A stretch of 51,792 nucleotides of DNA, from NCBI GenBank assembly GCA_905197045.1, contig CAJJXG010000008.1, positions 1 to 51,792 of the forward strand. Direction: 5' to 3'. The position numbers were made by a program, and so were the translations under genes. Origin of the DNA: an uncultured Caryophanales bacterium. GTDB taxonomy: Bacteria; Bacillota_I; Bacilli_A; RFN20; CAG-826. The notes below the pieces were generated by a model. It was not told where the DNA came from and ran no database searches. It worked only from the letters and a program-made list of their open reading frames with translations. Shown piece by piece: positions 34,163 to 44,013 of the stretch. Every line of letters begins with the position of its first letter. The stretch's first letter is position 1.

Positions 34163-35326
34163 TTACAATCTCTCAAAGTTAACAGCATGATTTGAAATAT
34201 TTACTTTGAAGTATCTAGATTTTATATATTTCTTTTCTAAGAATTTATCAAATTCATCTGCAAATTCATTTTTAATGAAAGCTAAAACTGTTCCTTTAAA
34301 TCCACCACCATGAATTCTTATAGCACCATTATCTTTAATAAATTCGCTAACATCATCAATAATATTTTGTGGTGAATCTTTATATTCGCCTTCAACAAAT
34401 GTATTTTTGATATTTTCTTTACTAGTTTTTTGACTAGCTCTAATCGCATCTAAAAATTCTTCTAGATCATTTTTTTCAATTGCATCTTTAGCTTTTAAAA
34501 CATTGCCATTTTCAATAAAGAAATGACGAGCCATCTTTTTAACTTCTTCATCGATATTTAAGGCATCAATGCGAGCAAAAATATCCTTATCATTACAATC
34601 TCTTAAGAATTTTTTATTATCTAGTAATTGAGCTACCTTATTCATATTAGCAGGGATTGCTGCATAAAGAGGTGTTAAATTAGCATGATCACCAACAGAT
34701 TTAATAAGATATAAAGTTAATGGGAAGTTAAATGGTAAAGTTGTAATTGTTGGATTTTCGATGTTTTTAAAATCAATATAATTAAATGAATCAAATGAAG
34801 TACCAACTTGATCAAGAAGTCCACTTGGCTTACCAAAATAATTGTTTTCACTAAATTGACCAGTTTTAGCAATAACTAAAGGCGAAATTTTACCATCGTT
34901 ATATAAATAAGAAACAATATAACCAAAAAGTGATTCAATAGCTGCGCTAGAAGAAACTCCACTTCCATCAGGGATATCACTACTTATATAAGCGTCGAAT
35001 CCACCAATTTTGTAACCTTGTTCTTTTAACTTAAATAAAATACCTTTAGCGAGAAGTAATGTCTTGTTTAACTCTTTTGAATCAAACTCGAGATGATTGA
35101 TATCAAATTCAAAGAAAGAATAACCTTGTGATTTAATTCTAACTTTCTTCTCGTTTTTATTTACACAAGCTTTAATTCTTAAAGAACAGTTTGCAACAAG
35201 ACAAAGCCCATGGTTGTGGTCAGTATGATTTCCACAAATTTCAAATCTTCCACCAGTATCAATATAAAATTCTGGTTCCTTATTAAAGACTTTATTAAAT
35301 CCTTTAATTAGTTCTACTTTTTCCAT
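34163..35326 (-). CDS. galK: galactokinase
   Basis: 387 aa, GHMP kinase. The sugar-binding signature GRFEICGNHTDHNHG is the Firmicute variant of GRxNLIGEHTDYNxG. The ATP loop is DIPDGSGVSSSAA (~117-129), and the third GHMP motif is RIHGGGFKGTVLAF near the C-terminus. It turns galactose into galactose-1-phosphate, the substrate of the neighbouring GalT. The start overlaps the galT stop by one base. Confidence 0.95.
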   Translation of the reverse strand: MEKVELIKGFNKVFNKEPEFYIDTGGRFEICGNHTDHNHGLCLVANCSLRIKACVNKNEKKVRIKSQGYSFFEFDINHLEFDSKELNKTLLLAKGILFKLKEQGYKIGGFDAYISSDIPDGSGVSSSAAIESLFGYIVSYLYNDGKISPLVIAKTGQFSENNYFGKPSGLLDQVGTSFDSFNYIDFKNIENPTITTLPFNFPLTLYLIKSVGDHANLTPLYAAIPANMNKVAQLLDNKKFLRDCNDKDIFARIDALNIDEEVKKMARHFFIENGNVLKAKDAIEKNDLEEFLDAIRASQKTSKENIKNTFVEGEYKDSPQNIIDDVSEFIKDNGAIRIHGGGFKGTVLAFIKNEFADEFDKFLEKKYIKSRYFKVNISNHAVNFERL

Positions 35327-36843
35327 TATAGATTTATCCCTCCAATAAACTTATCTAATCCTTCGTTTCCTTTTTTATCATCTTTAAAAACAGCTGTATT
35401 CATTAAGATATGTTTACAAGTATCTTCAATATATTCTTTAATCTTTTTATCGATAGTTTTCGAGTTATAATCTTTTCTTAAAAGCTCTATCATAGATAAA
35501 AAGTCTTTTAAATCTGGATATTTTTTAATAATTTCGTCATTATCTAAATTTAAAGAAAGAACATCTTTAATCTCATTTTCTTGTCTAACAAGACGAGCTG
35601 GAAGGATAAATAAACCCATGGCTTCAATAATTCCAATGCCTTCTTTTTTAATGTGATGATATTCTGGATGAGCATGGAAAATTCCTTCTGTATATTTTTC
35701 ATCACATCTATTATTTCTTAAGATTAAATATAAATAATATTCATCTTTAATCTTTCTAATTGATGGGGTGATAGTGTTATGCTTTCCGTTTGCATCGCTT
35801 GATAAAATATCATTTGTTAAATCATCATATGTTTTCCAAGCATTTAATATTTCACTTGCTAAACTAACAAGTTCTTTTCTATCTTTTCCTTTTAAAAGAA
35901 GGGTTGAATTATACCAATCAAGTTTATAAAGTTTAGTATTTTGATATTTTTTAAGCTTATATTCTTTTTTAATATCAGCTTCCATAACAGGGAGAATATG
36001 TTCTCCTCCTTGGAAATGTTCATGATTTAAAATAGAGCCACCAACTATAGGAAGATCAGCGTTACTTCCAATAAAGAAAGAAGGATATACATCAACAAAA
36101 TCAACCAATTTTTTAAATGTTGATTCATTAATAACCATTTGAGAGTGTTTCGAAGAAAAACAAATACAATGTTTGTAGTAATATCCATATGGTGAATATT
36201 GTAAATACCACACTTCTCCATCTAAAACTACTGGCACAAAACGAATGTTTTCTCTAGCTGGATGATGGTCGTTTCCATAAAAACCAATATTTTCTAAGCA
36301 TAATAAGCATTTAGGATATTTAATATCGCTTGGTTTAGGTTTTTCTAAAAGTTTAGCAATATCTTTATTACTCTTTTCTGGTTTAGAAAGATTAATACTG
36401 ACTTCAATGTTTTTGTTTTTATAATCAGTTTTCCAAACAATGTTTTTATCTACCATTGTTTTTTGGAAGTAATAATTTTTAATTCCAAGATTATAAAGAT
36501 AATCTAAAGCACGAGCACTATCAAATTTTCTAAGTTCTTCAAACTTTTTGACAACTTCTTCTGGAGAAGGGGTTACAACTCCCATAACAAGAACAGCTTT
36601 AAGTTCGGCTTTTTTATCTGAATAACCTTTTTCTTCTTTTAAATATTTTTCAATTTGTTCAATAAAATAATCTGGTACTTCCATTTTTTCAATTTCTTCG
36701 ATTGAAAAAACAGCTTTATCAGAAGGATATTCAAGACCTAACTCACCAAGAACTATATTACGAGCATAAACTCGATCAAGTCCTTCTAGACCTAAATGAA
36801 TTGAAGCATAATCTATTAAACTATTAACAACTTCTCTAATCAC
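35326..36843 (-). CDS. galT: galactose-1-phosphate uridylyltransferase, class II
   Basis: 505 aa from GTG 36843, one base after the galM stop, with GGAG 10 bases before; a TTG at 36873 is in frame but lies inside galM and ahead of that site. This is the long Firmicute class II form: NDHHPARENIRF, GGSILNHEHFQGGEH and HAHPEYHHIKKEG. It swaps UMP between UDP-glucose and galactose-1-phosphate. The catalytic His lies in the HEHFQGG region. Confidence 0.94.
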   Translation of the reverse strand: MIREVVNSLIDYASIHLGLEGLDRVYARNIVLGELGLEYPSDKAVFSIEEIEKMEVPDYFIEQIEKYLKEEKGYSDKKAELKAVLVMGVVTPSPEEVVKKFEELRKFDSARALDYLYNLGIKNYYFQKTMVDKNIVWKTDYKNKNIEVSINLSKPEKSNKDIAKLLEKPKPSDIKYPKCLLCLENIGFYGNDHHPARENIRFVPVVLDGEVWYLQYSPYGYYYKHCICFSSKHSQMVINESTFKKLVDFVDVYPSFFIGSNADLPIVGGSILNHEHFQGGEHILPVMEADIKKEYKLKKYQNTKLYKLDWYNSTLLLKGKDRKELVSLASEILNAWKTYDDLTNDILSSDANGKHNTITPSIRKIKDEYYLYLILRNNRCDEKYTEGIFHAHPEYHHIKKEGIGIIEAMGLFILPARLVRQENEIKDVLSLNLDNDEIIKKYPDLKDFLSMIELLRKDYNSKTIDKKIKEYIEDTCKHILMNTAVFKDDKKGNEGLDKFIGGINL

Positions 36844-36844
36844 T

Positions 36845-37831
36845 TTATTTGGTCTCCTTAAACTTGTACTCAATATAATGATTATATTTTTCGCCTTTTC
36901 TTAAGGTAATCGATTCACGATCAAATAAGAACATTTGAGGTTCTAAAGCAATACCTCTTCTCTTTTTAAAGTCGTTTCTATTTTTAAACTTAAGAGGAGA
37001 CATTGTATTATCGACATAAATATTCATTGCAGGATAATCAGTAACAATATTTAATGTAATATCTTCGCCTTTAAGCATGACTTTACCTAACTTATCATCA
37101 AAAAGGAATGTATCATCAATTGTTCCTTTAAAATCATGTTTTTCAATCTTATCAAGACGTGGATTAAGTTTAGATGATTTTCTAAAATCGTAAACTTCTG
37201 GAACTTCTTTTAATCCAGTAATTAAAAGTGTTTCATCAGTAATTGCGATTCGATCACAATTCATCTTTAAATAGTAATTAGAGATATCAAATGAATCTAA
37301 ATTGAAATACATATGATTTGATAAACCAACAAAAGTTGCTTCACTTGGAGTGGTTGCTTTTTGTAAAAGTTTAAAAGAATCTTTGGTTTTGCTAAATTCA
37401 TAAGCGATTGTAATTCTAGCTTTACCTGGGAAACCATTTTCGTTTTTTCTTGTAGTGTAAGTAAAGATGACGCTTAATTTTTTAGCGCTTTCTTTAACGC
37501 TTGTTTTCCAATTACGGTAAGACATTGATTCAAGTTTCCCACCATGTAAAGAAAAATCAAATTGTCCATCTGGTAAAAGATGATATTCTTCGCCTTCTAA
37601 AATGCCATCCTTTTTAAGACGTCCAGCAACAACACCAAGAGTTTTGCCATAAAAAGCAGATGAATGCATATAATCGCTAAAATCTGCAAGCTCTAAAATA
37701 ACTGGGCGATCTTTATAACTTAATTCATAAACACCAGCCCCATAACTAGCTAAAGTAGCTTTTAAATTTAACTCATTGTCAACGTGAACAAGCTCAACAC
37801 CATTATCAAGTTTTTCGATATTATATTTCAT
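36845..37831 (-). CDS. galM: aldose 1-epimerase (mutarotase)
   Basis: 328 aa from ATG 37831 with GGAGG 9 bases before; the 37891 start adds 20 non-family residues. Family motifs: SLHGGKLESM, GLSNHMYFNLDS (catalytic His) and IALEPQMFLFD (catalytic Glu). It equilibrates alpha and beta galactose for GalK. First gene of a six-gene operon: galM, galT, galK and three membrane proteins. Confidence 0.93.
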   Translation of the reverse strand: MKYNIEKLDNGVELVHVDNELNLKATLASYGAGVYELSYKDRPVILELADFSDYMHSSAFYGKTLGVVAGRLKKDGILEGEEYHLLPDGQFDFSLHGGKLESMSYRNWKTSVKESAKKLSVIFTYTTRKNENGFPGKARITIAYEFSKTKDSFKLLQKATTPSEATFVGLSNHMYFNLDSFDISNYYLKMNCDRIAITDETLLITGLKEVPEVYDFRKSSKLNPRLDKIEKHDFKGTIDDTFLFDDKLGKVMLKGEDITLNIVTDYPAMNIYVDNTMSPLKFKNRNDFKKRRGIALEPQMFLFDRESITLRKGEKYNHYIEYKFKETK

Positions 37832-37859
37832 ATAGGTTGCCCTCCAATAAATCGCTTTA

Positions 37860-37868
37860 ATTATAACA
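37860..37868 (-). promoter_or_regulatory. extended -10 promoter of the gal operon
   Basis: TGTTATAAT on the minus strand (TGnTATAAT form), 29 bases before the galM ATG. The -35 region is weak. No cre site is seen here. Confidence 0.55.
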
Positions 37869-38570
37869 TTTATAAATTTATAACACATCATTAAAATTCT
37901 TTACTTTTAATGTAAAAATATATAAGTTTTGCAGTGATTTTTTAAAAAAACGTATATATTTATTGTTTATTGTAAAATATAACATTCAATAAAAGAACGC
38001 TCTAGAAGTATAACAAATACACTAAATAATTACTAAAACAAGTTAAGCTATAGAGTTTATTTTTGAAAAAGTAATAAATAAACAATTAACAAAAAATCTC
38101 GTTAGTTTTGAATCTCTTAGCATTAAAATTCATAGAGCATTTTCATTACTTCTTCTATTACTCTAATTAGAATTTATTATCTTAATTAAGAATCTGGAGA
38201 CTCTAGTCATAACATTTATTTAGTCATCATTTAAATCATGAAAACTCTTTTTTAGAAGGCTACGAATTAAATCTCATTATTTAATACATCTGCGTTATAT
38301 TTTTAGCCATTTCAGTCAATACTTTTAAAATTTCACTTTAAACTTAGGGCGATTTACCCGTAAGTTTAAAGTGAAATAATTTTAATAGTAGATACAATCA
38401 AGTAAGATGAATATCTTCAAAATCAATAATTTGATTAATCTGAATCATAGTCTCGGTAGGAAGAGCTGAAAAAAAGTCATATATTGTTCAATTTATATTA
38501 TGATTACTTACTTGAAAGCGGCTTATAGAAAGACCACGTCATTACTATCTCTTTAAAAATCTAGCAAAAC
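37869..38570. other. ~700-bp gap between galM and guaA with a long hairpin and a possible IS remnant
   Basis: No intact gene is seen. A 17-bp perfect inverted repeat plus GGG/CCC lies at 38330-38376. On the minus strand at 38398-38490 a stop-free stretch reads FFSALPTETMIQINQIIDF and soon ends. It faintly recalls the N-terminus of IS1182-type transposases (xLPxxxLVxIxxxIDF). The rest is AT-rich without clear signals. Confidence 0.4.
38330..38376. repeat. 47-base inverted repeat (20-bp stem)
   Basis: Arms ATTTCACTTTAAACTTA and TAAGTTTAAAGTGAAAT pair over 17 bp, extended by GGG/CCC around a short loop with one bulged G. It lies 195 bases past the guaA stop. T runs on either side are poor (AATTTTAA), so a terminator role is possible but not clear. 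Confidence 0.8.
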
Positions 38571-40100
38571 CTATTCCCATTCAATAGTTGAAGGAGGTTT
38601 AGAAGTTATATCGTAAACCACTTTATTTACATAAGGCACTTCATTAACAATTCTTGAACTTATTCTTTCTAAAACTTCAAAAGGAATTGGATAACTTCTG
38701 GCTGTCATGCCATCAATTGAATCAACAGCTCTTAAAGCAACAGTATATAGATAAGTTCGATTATCGCCCATTACTCCAACAGTTCTTGTATTAGTTAAAA
38801 CTGCAAAATATTGCCATATTTTTTTATCTAAACCGGCTTTTTTAATTTCTTCTTGATAAATCGTATCCGCTTTTTTAACAATTGTTAGTTTCTTTTTTGT
38901 TATATTCCCAATAATTCTAATCGCTAGCCCTGGACCTGGGAAAGGTTGACGAGATACAAAAGATTCATCAAGACCTAATTTTCTTCCTAATTCTCTTACT
39001 TCATCTTTATATAATTCATTAAGTGGTTCAAGGAGTTTGAAGCCTAACTCTTTAGGTAAACCTCCAACATTATGATGAGATTTAATGACTTTGGAGTTTC
39101 CACCTTTTCCACTTTCAACAATATCAGTATATAAAGTACCTTGGGCAAGAATTGAAACATCTTTTAATTTTGAGGCTTCTTCTTTAAATACATCGATAAA
39201 GGTTTTCCCAATTATTTTTCTTTTCTTTTCAGGAGAAGTAACTCCTTTTAATAAAGATAAGAATTCTTTAGACGCATCTTTATAATAAACTTTGATATTG
39301 AATTTATTTTTAAAGTTATCAAGAACAAGATTTTCTTCATTTTCTCTAAGTAAACCATGATTTATAAATAATGGATATAATTGATCTCCAATTGCTTTAT
39401 GAATTAATAAAGCACAAACAGAAGAGTCAACTCCTCCACTTATTCCAAGTAGTACTTTTTGATCTTTAACAAATTCTTTAATTTCTTTTACTTTGCCTTC
39501 AATCCAATTATCAATGCTCCAATTTTTAAAAACCTTGCAAATCTTAAATAAAAAATTAGAAATAATAGTTTTGCCTTCAATTGTATCTCTTACTTCTGGA
39601 TGGAATTGAAGAGCATAAATTCTTTTTTCGCTATTTTCCATCGCAGCAAATTTACACATTGAAGAAGATGCGATTCCTTTAAAATCAGGTGGTAAAAGAG
39701 AGACGGTATCTGAATGAGACATAAAGACAGAAGTTTCTTTATTTACGTTTTTAAAAAGTAAAGAAGATTCATCAACTTCTAACTTTGTATCGCCATATTC
39801 TTTAACAACGTTTTCATCAACCTTGCCATTAAAATAATGAGCAAGGGCTTGCATACCATAACAAATTCCTAAAATCGGAACATTAAAAGAAAAAATGTCA
39901 GGATTAATTTTAGGTGAAAGCGGATTATTAATCGAATTAGGACCACCTGAAAGAATAATTCCTTTAATTTCTTCTTTATTAAAACTATTTAAATCTACTT
40001 TATTATCAATTAATTGGGCATATACTCCTAAATCACGGACTCTTCTAACAATTAATTCATTATATTGAGAGCCATAATCTATTACTAAAATCTTGTCCAT
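38571..40100 (-). CDS. guaA: GMP synthase (glutamine-hydrolysing)
   Basis: 509 aa, full length. The N-terminal class I amidotransferase has ILSGGPNS, GICYGMQALA (catalytic Cys) and FHPE. The ATP pyrophosphatase loop is GISGGVDSSV, and the dimerization domain ends in the conserved PPSTIEWE. It converts XMP to GMP. Last gene of a unit with the thioesterase, psuG and psuK; the gap to psuK is 12 bases. Confidence 0.97.
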   Translation of the reverse strand: MDKILVIDYGSQYNELIVRRVRDLGVYAQLIDNKVDLNSFNKEEIKGIILSGGPNSINNPLSPKINPDIFSFNVPILGICYGMQALAHYFNGKVDENVVKEYGDTKLEVDESSLLFKNVNKETSVFMSHSDTVSLLPPDFKGIASSSMCKFAAMENSEKRIYALQFHPEVRDTIEGKTIISNFLFKICKVFKNWSIDNWIEGKVKEIKEFVKDQKVLLGISGGVDSSVCALLIHKAIGDQLYPLFINHGLLRENEENLVLDNFKNKFNIKVYYKDASKEFLSLLKGVTSPEKKRKIIGKTFIDVFKEEASKLKDVSILAQGTLYTDIVESGKGGNSKVIKSHHNVGGLPKELGFKLLEPLNELYKDEVRELGRKLGLDESFVSRQPFPGPGLAIRIIGNITKKKLTIVKKADTIYQEEIKKAGLDKKIWQYFAVLTNTRTVGVMGDNRTYLYTVALRAVDSIDGMTARSYPIPFEVLERISSRIVNEVPYVNKVVYDITSKPPSTIEWE

Positions 40101-40112
40101 AAAAAGAAATAA

Positions 40113-41000
40113 TTAGTGTCTATATTTTTCAATTTCTTTACTCGTTGCACTTTTACTCATTAAGGTTAAACGAGAAAGTTCATTACCAAAAGCAACTGCT
40201 TCTTTTAATTTTTTACCTCTTAAGAAATAATCGATAACTCCGCTAGTTAAAGCATCTCCACAACCAGTTGTATTTTCAAATTCTTTTACTTCATTAACTT
40301 TAACAAGGTCAACTCGACGATAATTCTCTCCAAAATAAACATCATGAGCTCCATGAGAAACGACTACATTTTTTACTCCACGAGCTAAAAGCCCACTTAC
40401 TAAATCTTTTTCCATTAAATCAATGCCCATTAGCATTCTAGCTTCATGAATATTGCACTTAATTAAGAATAATTTATCTAAGTAGTTTTTAAACTTTAAA
40501 ACTTTAGAAGGAGAAATTGCTTCAACAATAAACTTTTTTGATGGATAAGTATTAAAAAGATAATTGATGGCTTCTTCTGAGATATTAGCATCCATTATCA
40601 CATATTCATGTGATTCAATAAGTTCATGCTGAGATTTTAAAAATTCAGTATTTAAATCTCTAATAATTCTATTATCGCAAATGGCATCAACCATATCATG
40701 ATTTGCATCATTAATTGCAACATAACTTCCGCTAGGATATTCCGTTTTTGGAGTAATAACATTAACGCCAAGTTCAATTAACTCTTTTCTCATTTCTTTT
40801 CCATTAGCATCTTCACCAATTGCTGTAATAAAATCAATTTTATTACCGAGTCGAGCAAGATTTTCAGCGATGTTTCTCATTACTCCACCAAAAGAAATAC
40901 TAACTTCTCCAATATTTGAAACTCTTTTTTGAAGTTTATCACGACTTGTTGCAATGTAATCAACATTGCTTCCACCAATTAATAAATATGTTTGATCCAT
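40113..41000 (-). CDS. psuK: PfkB-family kinase, pseudouridine kinase (PsuK)
   Basis: 295 aa. The ribokinase-fold start has GGSNVDYIA and SFGGVMRNIAENLARLGN. The C-terminal anion hole and catalytic Asp are in FENTTGCGDALTSG. Next to psuG, it most likely phosphorylates pseudouridine to pseudouridine 5'-phosphate. It lies 22 bases after psuG. Confidence 0.9.
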   Translation of the reverse strand: MDQTYLLIGGSNVDYIATSRDKLQKRVSNIGEVSISFGGVMRNIAENLARLGNKIDFITAIGEDANGKEMRKELIELGVNVITPKTEYPSGSYVAINDANHDMVDAICDNRIIRDLNTEFLKSQHELIESHEYVIMDANISEEAINYLFNTYPSKKFIVEAISPSKVLKFKNYLDKLFLIKCNIHEARMLMGIDLMEKDLVSGLLARGVKNVVVSHGAHDVYFGENYRRVDLVKVNEVKEFENTTGCGDALTSGVIDYFLRGKKLKEAVAFGNELSRLTLMSKSATSKEIEKYRH

Positions 41001-41022
41001 CTTGTCTCCTTAAAGTTAATTC

Positions 41023-41925
41023 TTACTTTAATTTTACATATTCAGAAGCTATTTGGGCACCAAGTTTCGCATTATTTAAGATTAAATGAATATTTGCTTC
41101 TAAACTCTTTCCTTTTGTAAGTTCAACAATTTTAGCAAGTAAATATGGGGTTTCCTCTTTTCCTTTAACTCCATCTTTTTCCATCTCAATTAATGCTTTA
41201 TCAATTTCAGCATTAATATAAGCTGGATCCATTGAAAATTCTTCAGGAATAGGATTTGTAATTAAAACACCTCCATTAAGTTTATAATCTCTTTTTGATT
41301 TAACGATTTTAGCGATATCAAGAGGAGTTTTTGCATTATAATCAACTCTTAAATCACTAGTTCTTGTAAAGAAAGCTGGTAATTTATCAGTATTATAACC
41401 AATTACTGGAACTCCTTTTGTTTCAAGATATTCCATTGTTAAATTTAAATCTAAGATTGCTTTAGGACCTGCGCAAATTACAGAAACATTGGTTTTTCCA
41501 AGTTCATCTAAATCAGCACTGATATCAAAAGTTTCTTGAGCTTTTCTATGAACTCCACCAATTCCACCGGTTACAAAAAATTCAATGCCAGCAAGTTCAG
41601 CAAGAATCATTGTAGCGCTAACTGTTGTTGCGCCCCATTTTTTCTCAGCACAAATTATTGGTAAATCACGACGAGAAACTTTTTCAATACCTTTAGTTTT
41701 TCCAAAAAGTTCAATTTCTTCATGGCTCATACCAATAATTGGTTCGCCTTCAATAATTCCAATAGTTGCCGGAACTGCTCCATTTTCTTCAATAACTTTT
41801 TCAACTGCTAATGCACACTCAACATTTTTTGGATAAGGCATACCATGAGAGATAATTGTTGTTTCAAGAGCAATTACTGGTTTACCTTCTTTTAATGCTT
41901 TCTCAACTCTTTCACTGATTTTCAT
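41023..41925 (-). CDS. psuG: pseudouridine-5'-phosphate glycosidase
   Basis: 300 aa, typical length. Marked by ALETTIISHGMPYPKN, VTGGIGGVHR and VICAGPKAILDLNLTMEYLE, with GYNTDKLPAFF in the active site. It splits pseudouridine 5'-phosphate into uracil and ribose 5-phosphate, so with PsuK it recycles pseudouridine from RNA breakdown. Its start is 2 bases past the thioesterase stop. Confidence 0.95.
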   Translation of the reverse strand: MKISERVEKALKEGKPVIALETTIISHGMPYPKNVECALAVEKVIEENGAVPATIGIIEGEPIIGMSHEEIELFGKTKGIEKVSRRDLPIICAEKKWGATTVSATMILAELAGIEFFVTGGIGGVHRKAQETFDISADLDELGKTNVSVICAGPKAILDLNLTMEYLETKGVPVIGYNTDKLPAFFTRTSDLRVDYNAKTPLDIAKIVKSKRDYKLNGGVLITNPIPEEFSMDPAYINAEIDKALIEMEKDGVKGKEETPYLLAKIVELTKGKSLEANIHLILNNAKLGAQIASEYVKLK

Positions 41926-41927
41926 AA

Positions 41928-42641
41928 CTATTCTTTAAACTCCTCACATTCCATATAAAATTTTAATTCGTTGTCTTTATAACCAGACATATATTTTTTC
42001 TCTTCATCATCTTTAATAAACAAAGTTAATTTATCATCTAAGAAACTTTGCCTTATATATTCAATTTGCAGGGTTTTTATTGAAAATTCAGGTTTAAACA
42101 CATCTAAATAAAAGTCAACATAACGAGTATTATTCATGTGTCCATTATGATCAAGCATAGAATACAAGACTTCTACATCTTTAGCCTTTTTAAGTATATT
42201 TTTATCTTTTAAAGCAAGTTTTTTAATTCTTCTTTTAAAGTATCCTAAATCATCTGTATATTCTTTAAAGAAATTAGGTGATTCAATATTAAAATCTTTA
42301 GTGTTAATTACCATCCAGGTTGAGCGACTTACTGCAAATAATTCACCATTATGATAAAACTCCGTTTCACGATTAAATTCAACAAAACGAGGTTTTAAAG
42401 GATAAGTAACTACTTCAATCTCTTTAAAATTAATTGGTTTTTTTAATATCTCAACATAATTTCTAACAATAACCCAAATAAGATTTTGCTTAATCATAAC
42501 TTCAAAACCACAGCCTAGTTCATCAGCATGATCTCCAGCAACTTCTTGCGCAATATCAAGAAGAGTTGACATCTTTAAACAATCATGACAATCCATCATG
42601 TTTGTCGTAATTTGGTAGATCTTCTTATATTTTGTTCCCAT
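41928..42641 (-). CDS. acyl-ACP thioesterase
   Basis: 237 aa, double hot-dog protein of the bacterial FatA/FatB-like family. The first domain has LLDIAQEVAGDHADELG and LIWVIVRNYVEI. The second has SMLDHNGHMNNTRYVDFYLD, with the Asn-His active-site residues. It frees fatty acids from acyl carrier protein. TATAAT lies only 8 bases before the ATG and no ribosome site is present, so the message is probably leaderless. First gene of the thioesterase-psuG-psuK-guaA unit; its link to the purine and pseudouridine genes is unclear. Confidence 0.9.
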   Translation of the reverse strand: MGTKYKKIYQITTNMMDCHDCLKMSTLLDIAQEVAGDHADELGCGFEVMIKQNLIWVIVRNYVEILKKPINFKEIEVVTYPLKPRFVEFNRETEFYHNGELFAVSRSTWMVINTKDFNIESPNFFKEYTDDLGYFKRRIKKLALKDKNILKKAKDVEVLYSMLDHNGHMNNTRYVDFYLDVFKPEFSIKTLQIEYIRQSFLDDKLTLFIKDDEEKKYMSGYKDNELKFYMECEEFKE

Positions 42642-42649
42642 ACGAAAGT

Positions 42650-42658
42650 ATTATACCA
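42650..42658 (-). promoter_or_regulatory. extended -10 promoter of the thioesterase unit (leaderless layout)
   Basis: TGGTATAAT on the minus strand, then ACTTTCGT and the ATG at 42641. GTTAAA lies 17 bases upstream as a weak -35. The start of transcription should fall within two bases of the ATG. Confidence 0.6.
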
Positions 42659-42848
42659 AACTCAACTTATTCTTTAACGAGAAAAAGAGCGCTAAAATCA
42701 TAATTTACATTTATCTTTATTCTTTATTAATAAAGAAGACTTTAATGTTTTTGCGCTATTTTTTAGGCAGTTTTATATATACTTTCCCTTTACTTTTTTT
42801 CATCATCTAGTAGAGTTTAAATAGTGTTTAAAAATCGAGGCTAATTAT

Positions 42849-43964
42849 ATGAGATTAAATTTTAAAAAATATCTAATTTTACCTATTGCATTAACTTTTG
42901 TTACTTCTTGTGAGCCAAATGACATTACTCCTCCTACCATTTCTTCTTTTTCAACTGATAAAGAAGTTTATGCTTTAGGAGACATAGTTAATTTTATTTA
43001 TGAAGTAAGTGATGATAGAAGCGAAAAAGAAAACTTAACAATCTCTTTAAGATTAACTTTTCCTGATGAAAGCGTTGAAACTATTAACGCCACTTCATTT
43101 ACTCCTGAAGTAGAAGGCCAATATAAAGTTAGCTTAACCACTTCTGATGAAGCATTAAATACTATAACAAGCGAAGATATTACTTTTAAGGTAGTTGATC
43201 TTTATAAAAGTTGGTCTAATAACGAAAGAGAATATTACGCCACTATTTTTGGCGAGTCTTTACCTTCTTCTGACCTTTTTAACGATAATTACGATGTTTA
43301 TCAAATTCAAGACTTTAATGGCCAACCTGCAAGTGGAGTTCGATTTGAATTTTCAAGTTATGAAGAAAGCCTCCTTGAAGGATATTATGAAAACTTAAAA
43401 ATAGCAGGTTATACAGAAAATACTTATGAAGAGATTTATCAAGAAACAATGACTCCTGAATTAACCTATGTTAAAGTTTACGATAAATCTCTTGGTGATA
43501 ATCGTCATATTTTAATTATGCCTTATATATATGAAAATAAGCTTCAAATTAACGCTCAACTTTTCGAATATGTTTTAGAATCTACTTGGAACACTGATTT
43601 TGTTAATTCGATAATTTCTAAAGAGTTTCAAGACTGTGTTTTACCTTTAAAAATTGATGAAACTAATAAAGAGAGCATTGTCTATACAACTGATTATAAC
43701 TGGATGTTTAAGGGTGCTAATATGAAAGGGTTTTTATTATCAAAAATATATAACGTTAATATTAACGACCTCACATCTTATTTAGATGAGTTAGTAGCAT
43801 TTGGCTATGAATATTATGAAACCAGTCTAGACACATTTATAAATGATGGATACGCAACTTTAATATATGCTAATGAAGCAGCTTTAGGTTATAGCATGCT
43901 TAACATTGCTAACTATCCTGATGCAGAAATTCCATTCTCTACTATCCAAATTCTTTGCTCATAA
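42849..43964 (+). CDS. lipoprotein with Ig-like domain, function unknown
   Basis: 371 aa. Signal peptide with lipobox FVTSC (Cys near residue 21). Residues ~27-115 look like an Ig-like beta domain (PPTISSFSTDKEVYALGDIV ... GQYKVSLTTSDEALN). The remainder is a Tyr/Glu/Asn-rich soluble region of no known family. GAGG stands 8 bases before the ATG. It faces the four-lipoprotein cluster and shares a two-way terminator with it, and belongs to the same lineage-style surface proteins, but sequence likeness to them is slight. Confidence 0.75.
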   Translation: MRLNFKKYLILPIALTFVTSCEPNDITPPTISSFSTDKEVYALGDIVNFIYEVSDDRSEKENLTISLRLTFPDESVETINATSFTPEVEGQYKVSLTTSDEALNTITSEDITFKVVDLYKSWSNNEREYYATIFGESLPSSDLFNDNYDVYQIQDFNGQPASGVRFEFSSYEESLLEGYYENLKIAGYTENTYEEIYQETMTPELTYVKVYDKSLGDNRHILIMPYIYENKLQINAQLFEYVLESTWNTDFVNSIISKEFQDCVLPLKIDETNKESIVYTTDYNWMFKGANMKGFLLSKIYNVNINDLTSYLDELVAFGYEYYETSLDTFINDGYATLIYANEAALGYSMLNIANYPDAEIPFSTIQILCS

Positions 43965-43969
43965 AAAAA

Positions 43970-43999
43970 GAGATTTGCAAGAAAAACCTTGCAAATCTC
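43970..43999. terminator. two-way intrinsic terminator
   Basis: A perfect 12-bp stem, GAGATTTGCAAG / CTTGCAAATCTC, with a 6-base loop. Seven T follow on the minus strand and AATTATTTTTA on the plus strand, so it can end both convergent units. Confidence 0.9.
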
Positions 44000-44013
44000 A
44001 ATTATTTTTATTT

